Positions 60,119 to 64,000 of a stretch of DNA of 64,000 nucleotides are shown piece by piece. This stretch comes from Vibrio sp. VB16 (GTDB taxonomy: Bacteria; Pseudomonadota; Gammaproteobacteria; Enterobacterales; Vibrionaceae), in contig NZ_CP087590.1 in assembly GCF_015594925.2 (NCBI RefSeq), positions 2,728,001-2,792,000 of the forward strand, given 5' to 3'. Under the pieces are notes generated by a model, which saw nothing but the letters and a program-made list of their open reading frames with translations, was not told the DNA's origin and did no database searches. Position 1 is the stretch's first letter, and each line of letters begins with the position of its first letter. The translations under genes and the position numbers were made by a program.

Positions 60119-60748
60119 GTGAAACCAATTTCCTTCAAAATTTCAATCAAAGTTATGGTTGTTGTACTATTTTCAGTGGTGTTATCTGCCTGTGGTTTTC
60201 ACCTACGTGGGGACTATTTAATACCTGACGAAATATCAAAGCTTTCCTTCACCAGCTTCGATAAATATAGTCAATTAACTAGAAATGTAGATGCCAAACT
60301 TAGGTTAAATAACATTCAAGTGGTGCCTCCTTCCGAGAGCATTCCAAATTTACATCTGGTCAGTGAAAGCGTCAGTGAAAGCACGTTATCCTTATACCAA
60401 AACAGCCGTGCAGCTGAAAAAGCACTCACTTATAACACCTCTTATCGGATCACAATTCCAGAACTTGGCACAAAGACTTACTCTACTACTGTCACCCGAA
60501 ATTATTTGGATAATCCAAGTACTGCGTTAGCAAAATCTGTGGAAAAAGACATGATTGAGGATGAAATGCGTCTACAAGCCGCCTCTCTAATTATGCGACA
60601 AATGGCGCGAGTAAAACAGCAAATCATTGAAGGTGAAATGGTATTCGATACTGAAGAAAACGTCGATACCAACCTTTCTAGCCCAACTGAAACTATTGCA
60701 AACGACAAAGAAGTCACCTCCTCACAGATTGAAATTAAAAGCGAGTAA
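60119..60748 (+). CDS. lptE: LPS-assembly lipoprotein LptE
   Basis: This 209-residue lipoprotein partners LptD in the outer membrane. The lipobox is VVLSAC (Cys25), followed by GFHLRGDYLIP, the family signature. It starts with GTG at 60119 after GCAGAGAG. It has an extended acidic C-terminal tail. The next gene starts 8 bases later. Confidence 0.92.
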   Translation: MKPISFKISIKVMVVVLFSVVLSACGFHLRGDYLIPDEISKLSFTSFDKYSQLTRNVDAKLRLNNIQVVPPSESIPNLHLVSESVSESTLSLYQNSRAAEKALTYNTSYRITIPELGTKTYSTTVTRNYLDNPSTALAKSVEKDMIEDEMRLQAASLIMRQMARVKQQIIEGEMVFDTEENVDTNLSSPTETIANDKEVTSSQIEIKSE

Positions 60749-60756
60749 TTGACAAA

Positions 60757-61794
60757 ATGCGAATCTTTGCGGACAAGCTACTTGATCAACTAGGCAGACA
60801 ATTACATAACTGCTATCTCGTTTTTGGGAACGAGCCTCTGCTCATACAAGAAAGTCGCGACGCCATTATTGCCACGGCAAAAATGGCGGGGTTTGATGAA
60901 AAGCATAACTTTACCGTGGATGCTCAGATTAATTGGAATGATGTTGTTGACTGTTGCCATGCCTTGAGCTTATTTTCAAGCCGACAAATCATCGAATTAG
61001 AGGTTCCGGAAGCGGGCATCAATGCAGCTGCTTCTAAAGAGCTCATTCAATTAGTCGAAAGCCTTCATCCTGATATTTTGCTGCTTATTGTCGGCAGTAA
61101 ATTGACAAAAGCGCAAGAAAATGCAAAGTGGTTTAAGACATTAAACCAACAAGGTGTCTGGGTAAATTGTCTTTCTCCTGATGTTCAAAGATTGCCTCAG
61201 TTCATCCAAAATCGATGTCAAAAACTCAAACTTAAACCCGATACCCAAGCGCTTCAAATGCTTGCACAATGGCATGAAGGCAATCTACTCGCGCTCGTTC
61301 AAAGCCTTGAAAAACTGACTCTGCTTTATCCTGATGGTGAGCTTAACCTAGTTAGAATTGAAGAGTCACTGAGCAGACATAATCACTTTACACCATTTCA
61401 CTGGATGGATGCGTTGCTAGCCGGAAAACCCAACCGAGCACAACGTATTCTTCGTCAATTGCAGTTAGAGGGTATCGAACCTGTCATTTTATTGAGAACC
61501 TTCCAACGTGAAGTAAGTCTGATAACAGAACTGAAAAATGAATCATTACATACTTCTATCAGCTCTGTTTTTGATAAACGCCGCATTTGGCAAAGCAAAC
61601 GCCCTTTGTATAGCGCAACACTACAACGATTAGAATTGATTCAAATACGCCGAATATTCAAAGGGCTGAATCAAGCAGAAATAACGACGAAAACCCAATA
61701 TAACGATTCAGTTTGGCCAATCATTGCACAACTTTCATTGGAGTTCTGTTCTTCCGTCCCAGCCGTATTTCCAGACCTGCCAATTCAAAGATAA
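60757..61794 (+). CDS. holA: DNA polymerase III delta subunit HolA
   Basis: This 345-residue clamp-loader delta subunit opens the beta clamp. Supporting segments are the N-terminal YLVFGNEPLLIQESRDAI, the LSLFSSRQIIELE strand and the C-terminal GIEPVILLRTFQREV. Spacing to lptE is 8 bases. In E. coli nadD follows holA, but here rsfS follows. Confidence 0.95.
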   Translation: MRIFADKLLDQLGRQLHNCYLVFGNEPLLIQESRDAIIATAKMAGFDEKHNFTVDAQINWNDVVDCCHALSLFSSRQIIELEVPEAGINAAASKELIQLVESLHPDILLLIVGSKLTKAQENAKWFKTLNQQGVWVNCLSPDVQRLPQFIQNRCQKLKLKPDTQALQMLAQWHEGNLLALVQSLEKLTLLYPDGELNLVRIEESLSRHNHFTPFHWMDALLAGKPNRAQRILRQLQLEGIEPVILLRTFQREVSLITELKNESLHTSISSVFDKRRIWQSKRPLYSATLQRLELIQIRRIFKGLNQAEITTKTQYNDSVWPIIAQLSLEFCSSVPAVFPDLPIQR

Positions 61795-61844
61795 AGAATG
61801 TTATAATCTCTTGTGAGCACTTTTAATTTTAATGAGGTATTAAT

Positions 61845-62162
61845 TTGTTAAGCGACGACCTAAAAACATTTCTCGCCAATAAAGCAGACGACATGAAAGC
61901 AGAAGATATTGTTACCATCGATGTCGTTGGAAAATCTAGCGTCACTGATTATATGATAGTCTGCACAGGCAGTTCTAAACTCCATGTATCCTCTATTGCG
62001 AACAACATGGCATCAGAAGCAAGTAGTATTGGTTTATCATCGTTGGGTATCGACGGTGAAAAAGAAGGTGAGTGGGTAGTATTAGATATGGGCGATGTCA
62101 TGGTACATGTTATGCAGAAAGAACATCGTGAACTATATCAACTAGAAAAACTCTGGAGCTAA
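61845..62162 (+). CDS. rsfS: Ribosome silencing factor RsfS
   Basis: This 105-residue protein binds ribosomal protein uL14 and prevents subunit joining in starvation. Signature segments are DVVGKSSVTDYMIVCTGSS, WVVLDMGDVMVHVMQ and the ending YQLEKLWS. It starts with TTG at 61845, supported by GAGGT 8 bases upstream. Confidence 0.95.
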   Translation: MLSDDLKTFLANKADDMKAEDIVTIDVVGKSSVTDYMIVCTGSSKLHVSSIANNMASEASSIGLSSLGIDGEKEGEWVVLDMGDVMVHVMQKEHRELYQLEKLWS

Positions 62163-62164
62163 CG

Positions 62165-62635
62165 TTGAAGATTCAGCTGATTGCTGTTGGAACTAAAATG
62201 CCTAAATGGGTAGAAGAAGGATTCAACGAGTATAAACGCCGTTTTCCCCATGATATGCCTTTAGAGTTGACAGAAATCACCGCAGGTAAAAGAGGCAAGA
62301 ATGCGGACATCACAAGAATTCTGCAAAAGGAAGGTGAAGCCATGCTTGCGGCTGTACCAAAAGGAAATCGAGTTGTCACCTTAGACATTCCCGGAAAACG
62401 GTGGGATACAGAGCAATTAGCACAACAACTAGAAAATTGGAAATTAGACGCGAGAGATGTCTCAATCTTAATTGGTGGCCCCGAGGGGTTGTCTCCTGCC
62501 TGCAAGGCTGCAGCCGAACAGAGCTGGTCTCTTTCTCCTCTAACACTGCCGCACCCCTTAGTCAGGGTTATCATGGCTGAAAGCTTATACCGGGCTTGGA
62601 GCATCACTACAAACCATCCTTATCATCGAGAATAG
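62165..62635 (+). CDS. rlmH: 23S rRNA pseudouridine-1915 N3-methyltransferase RlmH
   Basis: This 156-residue SPOUT methyltransferase has the SAM site LIGGPEGLSPACKA and the C-terminal LTLPHPLVRVIMAESLYRA. It starts with TTG at 62165, two bases after the rsfS stop, with GGAG upstream. Two consecutive TTG starts suggest lowered translation initiation in this pair. Confidence 0.96.
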   Translation: MKIQLIAVGTKMPKWVEEGFNEYKRRFPHDMPLELTEITAGKRGKNADITRILQKEGEAMLAAVPKGNRVVTLDIPGKRWDTEQLAQQLENWKLDARDVSILIGGPEGLSPACKAAAEQSWSLSPLTLPHPLVRVIMAESLYRAWSITTNHPYHRE

Positions 62636-62641
62636 AGTGAC

Positions 62642-64000
62642 ATGAGACGTAGACGCACTCAAATTCGCGACCATCAAATAGAATCTCGACTATTCAAAAG
62701 TAGAGCTGTCATTTCGTTTTTTGGTATTGTAGCGATGATAGCGGTACTGATTGGTAATTTGTACCATATTCAAGTCAATCAATATCAAGATTATAAAACT
62801 CGTTCAAACGATAACCGCATAAAAATAGTTCCTATCGCACCAAATAGAGGGTTAGTTTATGACCGGAACGGCAAAATATTAGCCGAGAATAGACCTGTTT
62901 TTAATCTGGAACTCATCCCTGAGAAGATCGAGAACATCGAAGAAACGCTGATTGAACTGCAAAAAATACTCGATATCCCACCAGAGAGAATCCAAGCGTT
63001 TCACAAAGAACGAAGACGTGTACGTCGCTTCAAATCTGTTCCGTTACTTACCCAGTTAAACGAACACCAAGTGGCTATTTTCTCTGTCAATCAGTATCGG
63101 TTCCCGGGCATCAAAGTTACTGCGACGTTAAAACGATTCTACCCATATGGGTCTGCACTCACCCATGTTTTAGGCTACGTATCTAGAATCAATGATCGTG
63201 ATGTACTGAAACTTGCGAGGGAAGGAAAAGAGAGTAATTACCAAGCGACTCGTGACATCGGCAAACTCGGTATAGAGCGCTACTACGAAGAAGTATTGCA
63301 TGGCACCGCAGGCTATCAAGAAGTTGAGGTCAATAGTCGCGGGCGAGTGATTCGAACCTTGAAATATATCCCACCTATCCCGGGAAAAGATTTGGTTCTT
63401 AACCTGAATATAGATGTTCAACTATACGTCTATAAACTGTTAGATAACCGACGTGGTTCAGCAGTAGTACTCGATCCAAAAGACAACGGAATCCTAGCGA
63501 TGGTATCGACACCAAGCTATGACCCTAATGCATTCGTCCACGGCATTTCAAGTAAAGCCTACAATAAGCTACTTAATAATAAAAATCGCCCCTTGGTTAA
63601 CCGAGCGACTTTAGGCATATATCCTCCAGCTTCAACCGTGAAACCTTTCATCGCTGTTGCTGCACTGCAAGAAGGTATCGTGACGCCCTATACCACTCGA
63701 AACGATCCGGGCTTTTGGAAAATACCAAATTCAAAGACTAAACCATTTAGAGATTGGTTACGCTGGGGGCACGGCCGAATTAATATTACTCAGTCTATTG
63801 AAGAATCTGTCGACACCTTTTTTTATCAAATAGCATACGACTTAGGCATAGATAGACTGTCATCTTGGATGATGAAATTCGGTTTTGGCGACTATACCGG
63901 TATCGATATCCATGAAGAAAGCAAAGCGAATATGCCAAGCCGTGAATGGAAGATGGCTCGCCACAGAACACCTTGGTACCAAGGTGATACTATTCCGGTT
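62642..64000 (+). CDS. mrdA: Penicillin-binding protein 2 MrdA, N-terminal part
   Basis: The first 453 codons of PBP2, the transpeptidase of the elongasome, run off the window end. One N-terminal membrane helix (about 22-40) is followed by the pedestal domain and the transpeptidase domain. The catalytic serine S331 is in PPASTVKP (E. coli S330). The usual residue before it is Gly (GSTVK), whereas here it is Ala. The SxD motif is in ESVDTFFYQ. rodA is expected downstream. Confidence 0.95.
   Translation, partial: MRRRRTQIRDHQIESRLFKSRAVISFFGIVAMIAVLIGNLYHIQVNQYQDYKTRSNDNRIKIVPIAPNRGLVYDRNGKILAENRPVFNLELIPEKIENIEETLIELQKILDIPPERIQAFHKERRRVRRFKSVPLLTQLNEHQVAIFSVNQYRFPGIKVTATLKRFYPYGSALTHVLGYVSRINDRDVLKLAREGKESNYQATRDIGKLGIERYYEEVLHGTAGYQEVEVNSRGRVIRTLKYIPPIPGKDLVLNLNIDVQLYVYKLLDNRRGSAVVLDPKDNGILAMVSTPSYDPNAFVHGISSKAYNKLLNNKNRPLVNRATLGIYPPASTVKPFIAVAALQEGIVTPYTTRNDPGFWKIPNSKTKPFRDWLRWGHGRINITQSIEESVDTFFYQIAYDLGIDRLSSWMMKFGFGDYTGIDIHEESKANMPSREWKMARHRTPWYQGDTIPV

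Overview
The window is chromosomal DNA of a gamma-proteobacterium, most likely a marine Vibrionaceae member (Vibrio or a close relative). This rests on family-level recognition of the proteins, the moderate-to-low GC, the Vibrio-type nutA lipoprotein nucleotidase, an ERIC-like repeat, and the order tRNA(Met-Leu-Gln)-ubiF-miaB-ybeZYX-lnt. No similarity search was possible.

Layout. (1) 1-6898 is an anaerobic C4-dicarboxylate block: frdB (cut by the window edge) and frdA on the minus strand, then divergently a HypT/YjiE-like LysR regulator, dcuA and aspA. Together these take aspartate to fumarate and fumarate to succinate. The frdA leader side carries a 31-bp perfect inverted repeat. (2) 6979-25317 is a complete aryl-polyene (APE) pigment cluster. 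Three minus-strand genes (a flavin-dependent halogenase-like protein, an O-methyltransferase-like protein and a small lipoprotein) face a tightly packed plus-strand operon in the order apeC to apeR. An aromatic amino acid ammonia-lyase with a tyrosine-lyase-like signature is inserted between apeJ and apeK. (3) 25445-36678 holds accessory and housekeeping genes: a small unknown gene, gltX, copA with a CueR-type promoter and a TraB/GumN protein, two tRNA-Pro genes, a 46-codon DUF3149-type membrane protein behind an FNR-like box, smrA, rluF, ybaK and nutA. (4) 37019-46924 is a core block: kdsA-sirB1-sirB2-prmC-prfA-hemA on the minus strand, and lolB-ispE-prs-pth-ychF on the plus strand. (5) 47199-49695 is a 14-gene tRNA array (3 Met-CAT, 7 Leu-TAG, 4 Gln-TTG). 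It is interleaved with eight 92-96 bp degenerate tRNA-Gln-like repeats and is the expanded counterpart of the E. coli metT operon. (6) 49733-64000 is ubiF, miaB, ybeZ-ybeY-ybeX-lnt, ybeL, leuS-lptE-holA-rsfS-rlmH and the 5' part of mrdA.

The most interesting points are four. The APE cluster combines a probable tyrosine ammonia-lyase with a flavoprotein carrying all three halogenase signatures, which suggests a coumarate-primed, possibly halogenated and methylated pigment. The tRNA array has tRNA-Gln remnants that seem to be kept similar by repeated duplication or conversion. The long perfect palindrome sits in the frd/LysR divergent region. A correctly phased slippery heptamer in copA could yield a two-domain copper chaperone. 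All functional statements are inferred from sequence motifs and gene order.
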